A stretch of DNA of 56,278 nt from an uncultured Clostridia bacterium. Lineage in GTDB: Bacteria > Bacillota > Clostridia > TANB77 > CAG-508. Position 1 is the stretch's first letter. Each line of letters starts with the position of its first letter. The DNA lies in contig CALXCG010000003.1 of NCBI GenBank assembly GCA_944386745.1, forward strand, positions 1 through 56,278, in the 5' to 3' direction. Positions 1 to 9,831 of this stretch are shown here, piece after piece. The position numbers and the translations under genes were made by a program. The notes below the pieces were generated by a model. That model did not search any database. It saw nothing but the letters and a program-made list of their open reading frames with translations, and was not told the origin of the DNA.

Positions 1-93
1 AAATAGACAGTTACCATATATTACCAGTAAAAATATGAAATGCTGATTATAAAATTTGATTTACTCTTTTTTTCTGTTTTTTTCTGAATACAC

Positions 94-122
94 TTGACTA
101 AAATTGTCGAAAATAGTATAAT
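94..122 (+). promoter_or_regulatory. SigA-type promoter of the exopolysaccharide operon
   Basis: TTGACT (94-99) and a perfect TATAAT (117-122) are separated by 17 bp, and the first gene starts 43 bp downstream of the -10. This is the only strong promoter I see before 12445, so it probably drives the eleven-gene block to 12439. Confidence 0.8.
103..111 (+). promoter_or_regulatory. Spo0A-like box inside the EPS promoter spacer
   Basis: ATTGTCGAA matches the Spo0A box core TGTCGAA and lies between the -35 and -10. A regulator bound here would occlude RNA polymerase or alter its contacts. The same core occurs upstream of spoIIAA at 45193. The match is seen; binding is inferred. Confidence 0.45.
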
Positions 123-164
123 TAAATTGTTTGAATTATATATTAGGAAAATAGGGGGATATCT

Positions 165-794
165 ATGTATATTAGAATCAAAAGATTATTGGATATAATT
201 TTAGCTATTATACTATTGATTATATTTGCAATTCCAATGCTAATTATTTCAATACTAATAAAATTAGAAGATAAGGGACCAGTTATATATAAATCAAAAA
301 GGATGGGAAAGGGTTTAAAAGAATTTTATACATACAAATTTAGATCTATGAAAACCAATCGAAAAGAGTTGCAAGGAAATTTAAGTCATGATAAAATGGT
401 AACTAAAGTTGGAAAAGTTATAAGAAAGACAAGCTTAGATGAGTTACCACAATTATTCAATATTTTAAAAGGTGAAATGAGCTTTATTGGACCAAGACCA
501 TGGATACCAGAGTATTATGTGTGGTTTGATGAAAATCAAAAAAGAAGAGTAGATGTTTTACCTGGAATTTCTGGGCTAGCCCAAGTGAAGGGTAGAAATG
601 GTATAAACATTTTCAAAAAAATAGATTATGATTTACAATATGTAGATAATATTAGTTTTAAACAAGATTTAAAATTAGTGTTTGAAACAATAAAAACAGT
701 ATTTTCTAGAGATAATGCAGAAATTTCTGAAATGGGAATAAAGGCAGAAATAGAAGAATTAAAAGAGAGTAGAGAAGTAAGTAAAGTAGGTTAG
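165..794 (+). CDS. Undecaprenyl-phosphate sugar-1-phosphate transferase (bacterial sugar transferase family)
   Basis: This 209-residue protein probably starts polysaccharide repeat-unit synthesis by moving a sugar-1-phosphate from a nucleotide sugar to undecaprenyl phosphate at the inner face of the membrane. It has one N-terminal membrane helix (about residues 8-30), then the family blocks: GPVIYKSKRMG, YKFRSM, the SLDELPQ segment with the Asp-Glu catalytic pair, SFIGPRP, and PGISGLAQVKGR. Its length matches the short EpsL/PglC-like class that lacks the extra N-terminal membrane domain of WbaP. It is first in the operon, as is usual for the priming enzyme. A GGGGGAT ribosome-binding site precedes the ATG. 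The sugar transferred cannot be read from sequence. Confidence 0.92.
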   Translation: MYIRIKRLLDIILAIILLIIFAIPMLIISILIKLEDKGPVIYKSKRMGKGLKEFYTYKFRSMKTNRKELQGNLSHDKMVTKVGKVIRKTSLDELPQLFNILKGEMSFIGPRPWIPEYYVWFDENQKRRVDVLPGISGLAQVKGRNGINIFKKIDYDLQYVDNISFKQDLKLVFETIKTVFSRDNAEISEMGIKAEIEELKESREVSKVG

Positions 795-804
795 GAGCAA
801 AGTG

Positions 805-1896
805 ATGAAAAAGGTCTTATTTACAGCTACAGTTGATTCACACATACTTCAATTTCATATACCATATTTAAAGTGGTTTAAAGAACAAGGCTATGAAGTA
901 CATGTAGCAACGAATGGTGACGAAGTGATTCCATATTGTGATGTCAAGCATAAAATTACATTTGAGAGAAGTCCTTTGAAAATCAATAATGTTAAAGCGA
1001 TTTTTGAATTAAAAAAGATTATTGAGAAGGAAAAATTTCAAATAATACATACACATACTCCTATGGGAAGTGTAGTCACAAGACTAGCAGCAAAAAATGC
1101 CAGAAAAAAATATAAAACAAGAGTAATATATACAGCTCATGGTTTTCACTTTTTTAAAGGTGCACCATTGCTTAATTGGGTTTTATTTTATCCGATAGAA
1201 AAGTATTTATCTAAATATACAGATTGTTTAATAACAATAAATGAAGAGGACTATAATTTAGCTAAGACAAAATTTAATGCAAAAAAAGTAGAACTTGTTA
1301 ATGGTGTTGGAGTAGATGAAAATAAATTTGATTTTCAAATGGACGATAAAGAGAAGCATAAATTAAGACAAAGTTTAGGTTTAAAAGATGATGATTTCAT
1401 CATTATATATGTAGCAGAATTGAGTAAAAGAAAAAATCAAGGAATGTTGATAAAAGCAGTTAAGGAATTGATAGATGAAGGAAAAGAAAATATAAAGGTT
1501 ATATTGTCTGGTACTGATTCAAGAAATGGTTACTATCAAGAAATGGTTAAAAAATTAGGAATAGAGAATAATATAAAATTTCTTGGATACAGAAAAGATA
1601 TCCCAAAACTACTAAAAATATCTGATTTGTATGTTTCAACTGCTAAACAAGAAGGCTTACCTGTTAATATTATAGAAGCTATGTTTTCTGGATTACCAAT
1701 TATTGCAACGAATTGTAGAGGGAATAGAGATTTAATAAATTCATGTATAGAAATAAATAACTATAATCAACTAAAAGAAAGAATAATAAATGAAATGAAA
1801 AAAAACAACCAAGAAATGATAGAGTATAAAGTTGAATTATTTAAAATTGAAAATGTAATCAAAAATATTGAAAAAATATATAGGAGAAATATTTGA
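805..1896 (+). CDS. Glycosyltransferase family 4 (GT-B fold)
   Basis: The protein has about 363 residues and probably adds the second or a later sugar of the repeat unit. The C-terminal domain shows the retaining GT4 signature EGLPVNIIEA, with the two glutamates seven residues apart, followed by a GLPIIA turn; the N-terminal half has HTHTPMG and TAHGFHFF. A GTG at 802 is in frame, but the AGGAG at 793-797 is better spaced for the ATG at 805. It sits 10 bp after the sugar transferase, so the two are probably co-translated. Donor and acceptor are unknown. Confidence 0.88.
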   Translation: MKKVLFTATVDSHILQFHIPYLKWFKEQGYEVHVATNGDEVIPYCDVKHKITFERSPLKINNVKAIFELKKIIEKEKFQIIHTHTPMGSVVTRLAAKNARKKYKTRVIYTAHGFHFFKGAPLLNWVLFYPIEKYLSKYTDCLITINEEDYNLAKTKFNAKKVELVNGVGVDENKFDFQMDDKEKHKLRQSLGLKDDDFIIIYVAELSKRKNQGMLIKAVKELIDEGKENIKVILSGTDSRNGYYQEMVKKLGIENNIKFLGYRKDIPKLLKISDLYVSTAKQEGLPVNIIEAMFSGLPIIATNCRGNRDLINSCIEINNYNQLKERIINEMKKNNQEMIEYKVELFKIENVIKNIEKIYRRNI

Positions 1897-1897
1897 T

Positions 1898-3211
1898 ATG
1901 AGTAAAAAAGTGTTAATAATACCATCATGCACAGACTTGAACAGAGGAGACCAAGCCTTAGTATTGGAAACAGCAAATGTAATAAAGAATGTATATGATG
2001 AGAAAATTGATATTTATATGATGTCAGATGGGGAAACCAAACAATGTGAAAAATTTGGATTAAAAAGCTTTAGTGATATATTAAAACATCCTTCAAGAAT
2101 ATCAAAGAATAATCATAATATAAAATACAACAAATCAATAATTATAAAATGGGGCCTAGTAGCTATTAAGGATTTGATATCTTCAAGTTTGTTATTAAAT
2201 AGGTTTACTAGAGCTATTATATATCCTTTCTTAAACGAGGAGAAAAAAAAATCTATAACTTTGTATAAAGAATGTGATTCTTGCTATGTAAAAGGTGGAG
2301 GATTTTTACATGACTATAGTGGTGGACTTGTGGGAATTTATACAATGTATTATTTAACATTTCACATTAGATTAGCTTTAGCGATGAACAAAAAGGTTTA
2401 CATAATGCCAAATTCTTTTGGACCATTTAAAAGTAAAACTACTAAAAAAATGCTAAATAAATTATTAAATAAGGTAAGCATTGTAACAGCGAGAGAAAGT
2501 ATTTCTGCATCAGGAAAAACAAATGGATTAGATAGAGATATACCACTATTTCCAGATTTAGCATTTTTCTTGTCGGATTCATATGAGAAAAATAAATGGC
2601 AACAATTTATGGAAAAATATAATTTAAAAGAAGAAGAGAAATATGTTGCAATCACAGTTAGACCATATAGATTTTATCAATATGAAAATCCGCAAGAAAA
2701 ATATGTACAATATAAAAATACATTTGTTGAATTCACAAAATTTTTAAATGAAAAAGGATATAAACCTTTATTTGTTGTTCATACAAGAGCGATAAATGAC
2801 CATGAAAATGACGAATTATGTATTAAAGAGATAATAAGTGATATAGATGATAAAGAATCTTATAAAGTGATAAAAGATGATTCCTTAAATTGTTATGATT
2901 TGAAGTTTATTTATAAACATTGTAAGTATATAATAGGTACTAGATTTCATTCGGTTATATTTTCCATTACAAACAAGGTTCCAGCAATTGCAATTACTTA
3001 TGGCGGAAACAAGGGAAATGGAATAATGAAAGATATGGATTTAAGCCAATATGCTATTGAAATTGGGAAGCTAACATTTTCAAATTTAAAAAATAAATTT
3101 GAAAATTTAGAAAAAGAAGAAGCAGATGTGATAATTAAAATAGAAAATTATATAGAAGAAAGTAATAAAAAATATAAGGAATTAATAAAAAAAATAAAGA
3201 AAAGTATTTAA
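1898..3211 (+). CDS. Polysaccharide pyruvyl transferase family protein
   Basis: This protein of about 437 residues probably puts a pyruvate ketal on a sugar of the growing polymer, using phosphoenolpyruvate, which adds negative charge. Family features are the N-terminal DLNRGDQAL, the central KGGGFLHDY and MPNSFGPF segments, and the C-terminal GTRFHSVIFS block. An in-frame ATG at 1868 lies inside the previous gene. The AGGAGA at 1882-1887 is spaced for the ATG at 1898, two bases after the upstream stop, so I use that start. Members of this family vary in acceptor, so the exact linkage is open. Confidence 0.88.
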   Translation: MSKKVLIIPSCTDLNRGDQALVLETANVIKNVYDEKIDIYMMSDGETKQCEKFGLKSFSDILKHPSRISKNNHNIKYNKSIIIKWGLVAIKDLISSSLLLNRFTRAIIYPFLNEEKKKSITLYKECDSCYVKGGGFLHDYSGGLVGIYTMYYLTFHIRLALAMNKKVYIMPNSFGPFKSKTTKKMLNKLLNKVSIVTARESISASGKTNGLDRDIPLFPDLAFFLSDSYEKNKWQQFMEKYNLKEEEKYVAITVRPYRFYQYENPQEKYVQYKNTFVEFTKFLNEKGYKPLFVVHTRAINDHENDELCIKEIISDIDDKESYKVIKDDSLNCYDLKFIYKHCKYIIGTRFHSVIFSITNKVPAIAITYGGNKGNGIMKDMDLSQYAIEIGKLTFSNLKNKFENLEKEEADVIIKIENYIEESNKKYKELIKKIKKSI

Positions 3212-3222
3212 AGGTGGTTAAT

Positions 3223-4389
3223 ATGAAGTTAGCTTTTTTTCATGATGCTCGACTAAAAAAATATGAGGATAATTATTATACATCAGGAGGTCTAACAAAT
3301 GATTATCTACAAAGGTATCTGAAAGATTTTACAAGCATTACATTATGTACAAGAGAAGAAAATATAGAAAAAGAAAAGATTGGAAAACTATCAATAGTAT
3401 CTGGAAAAAATATTAATTTTGATACAGTAAAAAAAATAAATATATTTTCTTTACTGTTTGGAAAACAAAAAAAGAAAATAGTAAAAAATATTAAAGACAG
3501 TGATTTTGTAATTATTAGAATGCCAAGTATAATAGGTGTTATAGCTTGTAAAGAAATTAATAAAATTAATAAAAAATATTTAATTGAAATGGTTGGATGT
3601 CCTTTTGATGCGTTATGGAATTATGGTACTATTTTAGGAAAAATAGCAGCACCGATTATGTATATATTAAATAAATATTACATTAAAAAGGCTCAAAATG
3701 TGGTATATGTCTCAAATGAATTTTTACAGAGAAGATATCCAAATAAAAATAATAATTTGGGCTGTTCGGATGTTAATATAAAGCAAGTATCAAATGATGT
3801 TTTACAACAAAGAATAAGAAAAATAGAAAATAAAAAAGAAGGTGCAACAGTTAAATTAGGACTAATAGGATCTCTCAATGTAAAGTATAAAGGACATAAT
3901 ATAGCAATTAAAGCAATATCAAAATTAAAGGACAAGTATAATATTGAATTACATTTTTTAGGAGTAGGAAACAAAGAAAATTGGATAAATTTAGTAAAAA
4001 AATATAAAGTAAATGATATTGTTTATTTTGATGGAACATTACCAGGTGGAGAAGAAGTATATAAATGGTTAGATGATATAGATATTTATTTAATGCCAAG
4101 TTTACAAGAAGGATTGCCTAGAGCATTAATAGAGGCTATGAGTAGAGGGTGTCCATGTATAGGAACTAAAGTAGGAGGAATTCCCGAACTAATTGGTGAA
4201 GAGTGTATTATTCCAAGGAAAAACGAAAAAAAGTTAGCATATAAAATTGTGGAATTAATTAATGATAAAGAAAAAATGAAAAGTATTGCTAAAAGAAATT
4301 TCTATAAAAGTCAAGAATATGAAAGAGAGAAACTTGATGAAAAAATGGATAAATTTAGAAAGGAAATACTAGATGAAGAAAAAAAATGA
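3223..4389 (+). CDS. Glycosyltransferase family 4
   Basis: This GT-B glycosyltransferase of about 388 residues carries the GT4 C-terminal motif EGLPRALIEAMSRG followed by GTKVGGIPELI. The N-terminal half is divergent. An AAGGTGG at 3211-3217 supports the ATG at 3223 over the GTG at 3214, which overlaps that site. The gene overlaps the next one by 17 bp, a sign of translational coupling. Its role is one sugar transfer in the repeat unit; donor and acceptor are unknown. Confidence 0.85.
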   Translation: MKLAFFHDARLKKYEDNYYTSGGLTNDYLQRYLKDFTSITLCTREENIEKEKIGKLSIVSGKNINFDTVKKINIFSLLFGKQKKKIVKNIKDSDFVIIRMPSIIGVIACKEINKINKKYLIEMVGCPFDALWNYGTILGKIAAPIMYILNKYYIKKAQNVVYVSNEFLQRRYPNKNNNLGCSDVNIKQVSNDVLQQRIRKIENKKEGATVKLGLIGSLNVKYKGHNIAIKAISKLKDKYNIELHFLGVGNKENWINLVKKYKVNDIVYFDGTLPGGEEVYKWLDDIDIYLMPSLQEGLPRALIEAMSRGCPCIGTKVGGIPELIGEECIIPRKNEKKLAYKIVELINDKEKMKSIAKRNFYKSQEYEREKLDEKMDKFRKEILDEEKK

Positions 4390-5509
4390 GCTAGAGTCAA
4401 AAAAAAATAATAGAGTAATTCATGTAGTAAAAACAATGAATCATGGTGGCGCTGAAACTATGATAATGAATATATATAGAAATATTGACAGAAAAAAAGT
4501 ACAGTTTGATTTCTTGTGTTTGGACGATAAAGAGGGTGAATATGATAAAGAGATTAAAGAAATGGGGGGAAGAATTTTTATTGTTCCTTCGCCTAGCAAT
4601 GGTAGATTTAAAAATTTAAGAGAGATTTATAGAATTTTAAAGAAAGAAAAAGTAAAAGCAATTCATTCACATGTATCTTTTTATTCAGGATTTGTATTGA
4701 TGGTGGCATATTTTGCAGGAGTAAAAAAAAGGATATGCCATTCTCATACAACTAGTGATGTAAGAAAAATTAATGTAGTTAGATACTTTTATAATAGTTT
4801 AGCTAGGTTTTTAATAAAAATATTTGCAAATATAAAATTGTCATGTGGAGATGAAGCAGGAAAGTACTTATATAAAAAAAGCAAGTATACCTTAATAAAC
4901 AATGGTATTGATTTAGAAAAATATTCACTTGTATCAGAAATTCAAGTAAAAAAATTAAAGAATGAATTAGGAATACAAGAAGATGAATTTATTATAGGTC
5001 ATGTTGGAAGATTTGAAAAAGTTAAAAATCAAAAATATTTTATTAATTTTGCAAAATCTTTTAAAAATAGAATTGATAACTTTAAGATTGTTTTGGTAGG
5101 AAATGGAACACAAAGAGAATTAATTGAAAAACAAGTAAAAGAAGAAAATTTGGAAAAATATTTTGTTTTTCCAGGAGTAAGAGATGATATAAATGTCTTT
5201 ATGAAAATGTTTAATATTTTCCTTATGCCATCATTATATGAAGGTTTCCCTTTAGTTGTTGTAGAAGCACTTGCTGGTGATAATGTTTGTTATTTATCAG
5301 ATACAATTTCAAAGGAAACTAATATTGTAAAAGACAGAGTAAAATATTTTAATATTTATGAAAAAGAAGATAAATTAATAGAATTAATAATATCAAGAAA
5401 AAATGACAAGAAATATAGCACTATTCAAGAGTTAAAAGAAAAAGGTTTTTCAATAAAAGACACAAGTCAAAAAATTACGAGAATTTATTTAGATAATACG
5501 AAAGGATAA
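4373..5509 (+). CDS. Glycosyltransferase family 4, EpsF-like
   Basis: The 378-residue protein opens with an N-terminal block typical of EpsF-type enzymes (MNHGGAETMIMNIYR), then AIHSHVSFYSG and ICHSHTT. In the C-terminal domain the EGFPLVVVEALAG motif has both GT4 glutamates. The start ATG lies inside the upstream gene, with an AAGGA about ten bases before it. The nearness of a pyruvyl transferase and an EpsG-like protein makes this block resemble Bacillus-type eps loci. The sugar transferred is unknown. Confidence 0.87.
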   Translation: MKKKNELESKKNNRVIHVVKTMNHGGAETMIMNIYRNIDRKKVQFDFLCLDDKEGEYDKEIKEMGGRIFIVPSPSNGRFKNLREIYRILKKEKVKAIHSHVSFYSGFVLMVAYFAGVKKRICHSHTTSDVRKINVVRYFYNSLARFLIKIFANIKLSCGDEAGKYLYKKSKYTLINNGIDLEKYSLVSEIQVKKLKNELGIQEDEFIIGHVGRFEKVKNQKYFINFAKSFKNRIDNFKIVLVGNGTQRELIEKQVKEENLEKYFVFPGVRDDINVFMKMFNIFLMPSLYEGFPLVVVEALAGDNVCYLSDTISKETNIVKDRVKYFNIYEKEDKLIELIISRKNDKKYSTIQELKEKGFSIKDTSQKITRIYLDNTKG

Positions 5510-5512
5510 AAA

Positions 5513-6664
5513 ATGAGTTTAATTGCAATTATTTTATTTGTTTGTATGCCTTTTATGGCAATACCCGTTGTAATTGTAGGGATAATAGTTGATAGAAAGC
5601 ACAGTTATATTTATGCACTATTACTGGCTATTATTTTTGCTATAATAGCATACAATTTTAGACCAAACGAGACTCAAGATTTATATAGATATTATGTAGA
5701 AATGAGAACACATTATTCAAATATTAGTTTTGAGGTTTTTATACAGGAATTATTTTCTAACACAAAAGTTATATTTAAAACATTACAATATTTTATTGCA
5801 TTAACTCAAAATTATAATTTATTGCCATTTATTTGTACGTTATTTGGATATTTCATAAGTTTTTATATGATTTTAGATTGTGCAAAAGAATATAAGTTAA
5901 AACCTAGTCTAACGGTAATAATTTTATTTATTTTTGTATTATCATTCTATCATATAAATTTTTTAAGTGGATTAGCACAATATTTAGCTATTTCAATAGG
6001 AGTTTTAGGATTCTATCTAGAATATGTAAAGAACAAAAAAAAATCTATTTATAAAATATTATATATTGTTTCATTTTTAATACATGCTTCAATGATAATA
6101 ATTCCTATAATTAGAATTTTATTAAATTTTGATTACAAAAAAATAAAAAAAGTATATTTAATAGTTCTAATAATGTATGCTTTTTTACCAACAATTATAT
6201 ATCAGATTTTTAATATTCTTCCTGGAATGCAGACAATAGCACAAAAAATGAATTATTATTTGTTACAAGGTAATGGGATAAGTACGACCTTTGAGATAGT
6301 TTCATTATTATTATTAGTACTTTATATATTTATTTTTTATAGAACTAATAGAAAAAACAAACTAGTTAAAAATACGAACTTAAATAAATATTTTGACTTT
6401 GTAGAGATGATTTTATTATTAAATATATTTTCTATTTTTTATAAAGATATATTTTTAAGGATATTTAATATATCAATATTATCAATGTTGATTTATATTA
6501 TAATATATTTAAAGAATTCAAATAAAGAAAACATCATATTAATTTTAATATTGTGTATTTTTAGTGTATTGATAGGTAGTGTAAATTTAAATATTTTATT
6601 GGCAAATAATTTTGGCGATGTTTTTACAAATATTACTGAAAATTTATTTTATTATTTTAAATAA
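5513..6664 (+). CDS. EpsG-family polysaccharide polymerase (Wzy-like membrane protein)
   Basis: This 383-residue, very hydrophobic protein has about ten predicted membrane spans. It has the EpsG-family loop with NETQDLYRYY about 50 residues from the N-terminus and a FLSGLAQYLAISIG segment in the middle. EpsG proteins are taken to act as the polymerase that joins lipid-linked repeat units outside the membrane; that is family knowledge and not shown here. It is the only polymerase candidate in the locus. It starts 4 bp after the preceding gene. Confidence 0.82.
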   Translation: MSLIAIILFVCMPFMAIPVVIVGIIVDRKHSYIYALLLAIIFAIIAYNFRPNETQDLYRYYVEMRTHYSNISFEVFIQELFSNTKVIFKTLQYFIALTQNYNLLPFICTLFGYFISFYMILDCAKEYKLKPSLTVIILFIFVLSFYHINFLSGLAQYLAISIGVLGFYLEYVKNKKKSIYKILYIVSFLIHASMIIIPIIRILLNFDYKKIKKVYLIVLIMYAFLPTIIYQIFNILPGMQTIAQKMNYYLLQGNGISTTFEIVSLLLLVLYIFIFYRTNRKNKLVKNTNLNKYFDFVEMILLLNIFSIFYKDIFLRIFNISILSMLIYIIIYLKNSNKENIILILILCIFSVLIGSVNLNILLANNFGDVFTNITENLFYYFK

Positions 6665-6676
6665 AAGGAGGATATG

Positions 6677-7564
6677 ATGGAGAAAAATTATATTACAGTA
6701 CTCACTCCAACATATAATAGGGCACATACTTTAACAAGATTATACAATTCATTAAAGAGCCAAAATAATAACAATTTTGAATGGTTAATCATTGATGATG
6801 GTTCTTCAGACAATACAAAACAATTAGTACAAAAATGGATAAATGAAAAAAATTCATTTAATATAATTTATTTTAAAAAAGAAAATGGAGGAAAACATAC
6901 AGCAATAAATAAAGGAATTGAAATAGCAAAAGGGAAATTGACTTTAATAGTGGATTCTGATGATTATTTAACAAATGATGCTATAGAAAAAATAATAGAA
7001 AAGGAAAAAACAATAAAAAATATTAGTGAAAAATTTGCAGGGATAGCATTTTGTAAAGGATTTAGTGAAAATAATATAGTTGGAACTACTTTTAAGGGAG
7101 AATTTGTAGATGCTACATCGATTGAAAGAAAAAAATATAATATTTTAGGTGATAAAGCAGAAGTATTTTATACATCAGTTTTAAAAGAAAACAAGTTTCC
7201 TGAATTCGAAGGAGAAAAATTTATGACAGAAGCTCTGGTATGGAATAGGATAGCAAAAAAAGGATATAAAATTAGATGGTTTCAGGATATAATTTATATA
7301 TGTGAGTATAGAGATGATGGACTAACAAAACTGGGTTATACAAAGTTTAAAGAAAGTCCAAAAGGTTTATTATTATTCATAAACGAAAGTATAGAGTATC
7401 TAAATTTGAATTTATTAGAAAGACTATCAAGATATTCTTATTATAGTAAAGCAGTATATGAAAACAAAAATATAAAAAAAGCATCAGAAGATTTAGGAAT
7501 AAAAGAAACCACCTTAAAATTTGCAATTTTATTAAGAAAAATAGTAGAAAAGATAAAAAAATAG
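6677..7564 (+). CDS. Glycosyltransferase family 2 (GT-A fold)
   Basis: An inverting GT-A transferase of about 295 residues. It shows the nucleotide-sugar segment TPTYNRAHTL, the DDGSSDNT motif and the metal-binding DSDD. Two ATGs lie at 6674 and 6677; the AGGAGG at 6666-6671 is only two bases from the first, so I choose the second. The C-terminal part, with LNLNLLERLSRY, is of the type seen in teichoic acid and capsule GT2 enzymes. No membrane span is evident. Donor and acceptor are unknown. Confidence 0.87.
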   Translation: MEKNYITVLTPTYNRAHTLTRLYNSLKSQNNNNFEWLIIDDGSSDNTKQLVQKWINEKNSFNIIYFKKENGGKHTAINKGIEIAKGKLTLIVDSDDYLTNDAIEKIIEKEKTIKNISEKFAGIAFCKGFSENNIVGTTFKGEFVDATSIERKKYNILGDKAEVFYTSVLKENKFPEFEGEKFMTEALVWNRIAKKGYKIRWFQDIIYICEYRDDGLTKLGYTKFKESPKGLLLFINESIEYLNLNLLERLSRYSYYSKAVYENKNIKKASEDLGIKETTLKFAILLRKIVEKIKK

Positions 7565-7574
7565 AGGTATAAAT

Positions 7575-8630
7575 ATGGAAAACGATTACTTGGTAACAGT
7601 TGCTATCGCATTATATAATGGAGAAAAATATATAGAAAGATGTATAAATTCAGTACTTAGACAAACATATAAAAATATAGAAATAATTGTGATAGATGAT
7701 GGTTCAACCGATAATGGTGTAAAAATAATAAAAGAAATTACTGATAAAGTAAGAATTTATCATAAAGAAAATGGTGGATTAGGTTCTGCTAGAAATTATT
7801 CATTCGAAAAAGCTAGAGGAGAATTTGTTCTTTGCATTGATGCAGATGATTGGTTGGAAGAAAATGCAGTTGAAGAATTAGTGAAGGCACAAAAAAAGTA
7901 TAATAGCGATATTGTTAAAATGAATTATTATATAAATAAAACTATTAATAAGAATTATTCTAAAGGTGATTTAGGCAAATATGCTAATAAATTAATAGAA
8001 ACTGAAAAAGATAGAGAAAATATTATATATGATATAATTCTAGGAAATATTACTTCTTATACTTGGTCAATGCTTATTAGAAAAAGCAAAGTGCAAAAAG
8101 AATATTATTTTGAAAAAATACATGTTGAAGATAAAATATTTTTATTGAAGTTTATAAGTAATGTAGAAAAAGTATATTTTTTAGATGAATGCTTATATCA
8201 TTACTTTTTTAATGAACATGGTTTAATGCATAAATACCCATATGAACATTATATGATGCAAAATATAGAGGTAAATAAAAAAATAAGAGAGATTATAGAG
8301 AAATATTATGATAAAAATGAAAAATTGCTAGTTGCTAATGATACATTAACAACATATGGAACAGAAAGAAATTTATTTAACATTTATCGTACAACCAATA
8401 AGGAAAATACAATAAAACAATATGAAAATATAAAAGAACAATGGAAGGAAATACAAAAGAATAGTAATTATGAATACTTAAAAGGAACGGTGTTTGAAGA
8501 TGGAAATATAAAAGCTATAAATTTGTGGAATTTAGGTGAATATGAAAAAGTATTCAAAATATATGATAAAGAGAAAATAAAATATAACATAAAAAATTAT
8601 TTGAGAAAAATTAAATCATTTATAAAGTAG
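7575..8630 (+). CDS. Glycosyltransferase family 2, EpsJ-like
   Basis: The 351-residue protein has the full GT2 core: VAIALYNGEKYIERC, DDGSTDNG, ENGGLGSARNYS and the metal site DADDW. The C-terminal extension of about 130 residues resembles that of EpsJ/CapH-type enzymes. It follows the other GT2 gene by 10 bp and precedes a GT4 gene by 8 bp, so it is inside the same transcript. The transferred sugar cannot be inferred. Confidence 0.88.
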   Translation: MENDYLVTVAIALYNGEKYIERCINSVLRQTYKNIEIIVIDDGSTDNGVKIIKEITDKVRIYHKENGGLGSARNYSFEKARGEFVLCIDADDWLEENAVEELVKAQKKYNSDIVKMNYYINKTINKNYSKGDLGKYANKLIETEKDRENIIYDIILGNITSYTWSMLIRKSKVQKEYYFEKIHVEDKIFLLKFISNVEKVYFLDECLYHYFFNEHGLMHKYPYEHYMMQNIEVNKKIREIIEKYYDKNEKLLVANDTLTTYGTERNLFNIYRTTNKENTIKQYENIKEQWKEIQKNSNYEYLKGTVFEDGNIKAINLWNLGEYEKVFKIYDKEKIKYNIKNYLRKIKSFIK

Positions 8631-8638
8631 GTGAATAT

Positions 8639-9814
8639 ATGAAAATTGCTTTAGTATCTCCAATGATATTACCTGTGCCATCAGTCAGAGGTGGAGCGGT
8701 AGAAATGTTAACTACATATCTAATCGATGAAAATGAAAAAAAACACAAATTAGACATTGATTTATATACTATCTATGATAAGAAAATAGATATTAACAAA
8801 TATAAAAATACTAAAATAATACAAATAAAAAGAAACAATGCAGAAAAATTATTCCAAAAATGTATTAACTTAAAAAATAGAATGTTAAAAAAGAAACCAA
8901 AATATAATATTTTATATAATAAAGTTGTTAAGCTACTTAAGAATAAAACTTATGATAAAATTATAATAGAAAACAATATGTTTATGTATAATTTGATATG
9001 TAATAATGTAAATACAGAATTAATATATCACATGCATAATGATTTCAATAATTGGGACAAAACAAAAGAAAATTATAAAAATATAGCACAAACAGCTTCA
9101 AAAATTTTAGTAGTAAGTAACTATTTGAAAAATAGAGTAAATAGTGTTAAAAACACTAATAAAGTAGAGGTATTATATAATGCTGTAGATAACGAACTAT
9201 ATAATGAAAAAAATATAATTAATTTAAGGAAAAAATATAATATAAATAATAACGATATAGTAATAGGTTATAGTGGTAGAATTACAAAAGAAAAAGGTAT
9301 TTTAGAATTAATTAAGGCAATAAAAAAAATTAAAACTATTAAAAATATTAAACTTTTAATTATTGGTTCGCAATGGTATGGTGAGTTAAAACAAGACAAA
9401 TATATGGAAGAAATACAAATGGAAATGAAAGATATTAAAAATAGAATTGTTTTTACAGGATATATAAGTCAAGAAAATATGCCTAGTATGTATAATGCTG
9501 TGGATGTTTTAGTAGTACCATCATTATGTGAGGAAGCATTTGGTTGTGTTGCAATAGAAGCAATGGCAATGGGGAAACCGGTGATTGTTGCAAAATCTGG
9601 AGCTTTGAGTGAAATTGTAAAAGAAAATTTTGGCTATATAATAGAAAAAGATTCAAATTTTGTTGACAATATGGCCAAAGCCATAAAAAAAATAGTGGAT
9701 AATGATGATTTACGCAAAAAGTATGGCGAAAATGCAAAAAAAGAATTTGAAAATAACATAAACTATCACAAAGAAGAATATTACGAAAATTTTTATAATT
9801 ATATAAAGAATTAA
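8639..9814 (+). CDS. Glycosyltransferase family 4
   Basis: This 391-residue GT-B transferase has the N-terminal PVPSVRGGAVE donor-fold motif, a GYSGRITKEKG hinge, and a C-terminal EEAFGCVAIEAMAMGKPV block carrying the paired glutamates. The middle is lysine- and asparagine-rich, in line with the low GC of the locus. It starts 8 bp after the preceding GT2 gene. It is the last of the six glycosyltransferases, which points to a repeat unit of several sugars. Confidence 0.87.
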   Translation: MKIALVSPMILPVPSVRGGAVEMLTTYLIDENEKKHKLDIDLYTIYDKKIDINKYKNTKIIQIKRNNAEKLFQKCINLKNRMLKKKPKYNILYNKVVKLLKNKTYDKIIIENNMFMYNLICNNVNTELIYHMHNDFNNWDKTKENYKNIAQTASKILVVSNYLKNRVNSVKNTNKVEVLYNAVDNELYNEKNIINLRKKYNINNNDIVIGYSGRITKEKGILELIKAIKKIKTIKNIKLLIIGSQWYGELKQDKYMEEIQMEMKDIKNRIVFTGYISQENMPSMYNAVDVLVVPSLCEEAFGCVAIEAMAMGKPVIVAKSGALSEIVKENFGYIIEKDSNFVDNMAKAIKKIVDNDDLRKKYGENAKKEFENNINYHKEEYYENFYNYIKN

Positions 9815-9831
9815 AGGAAGATGAAATTTTA

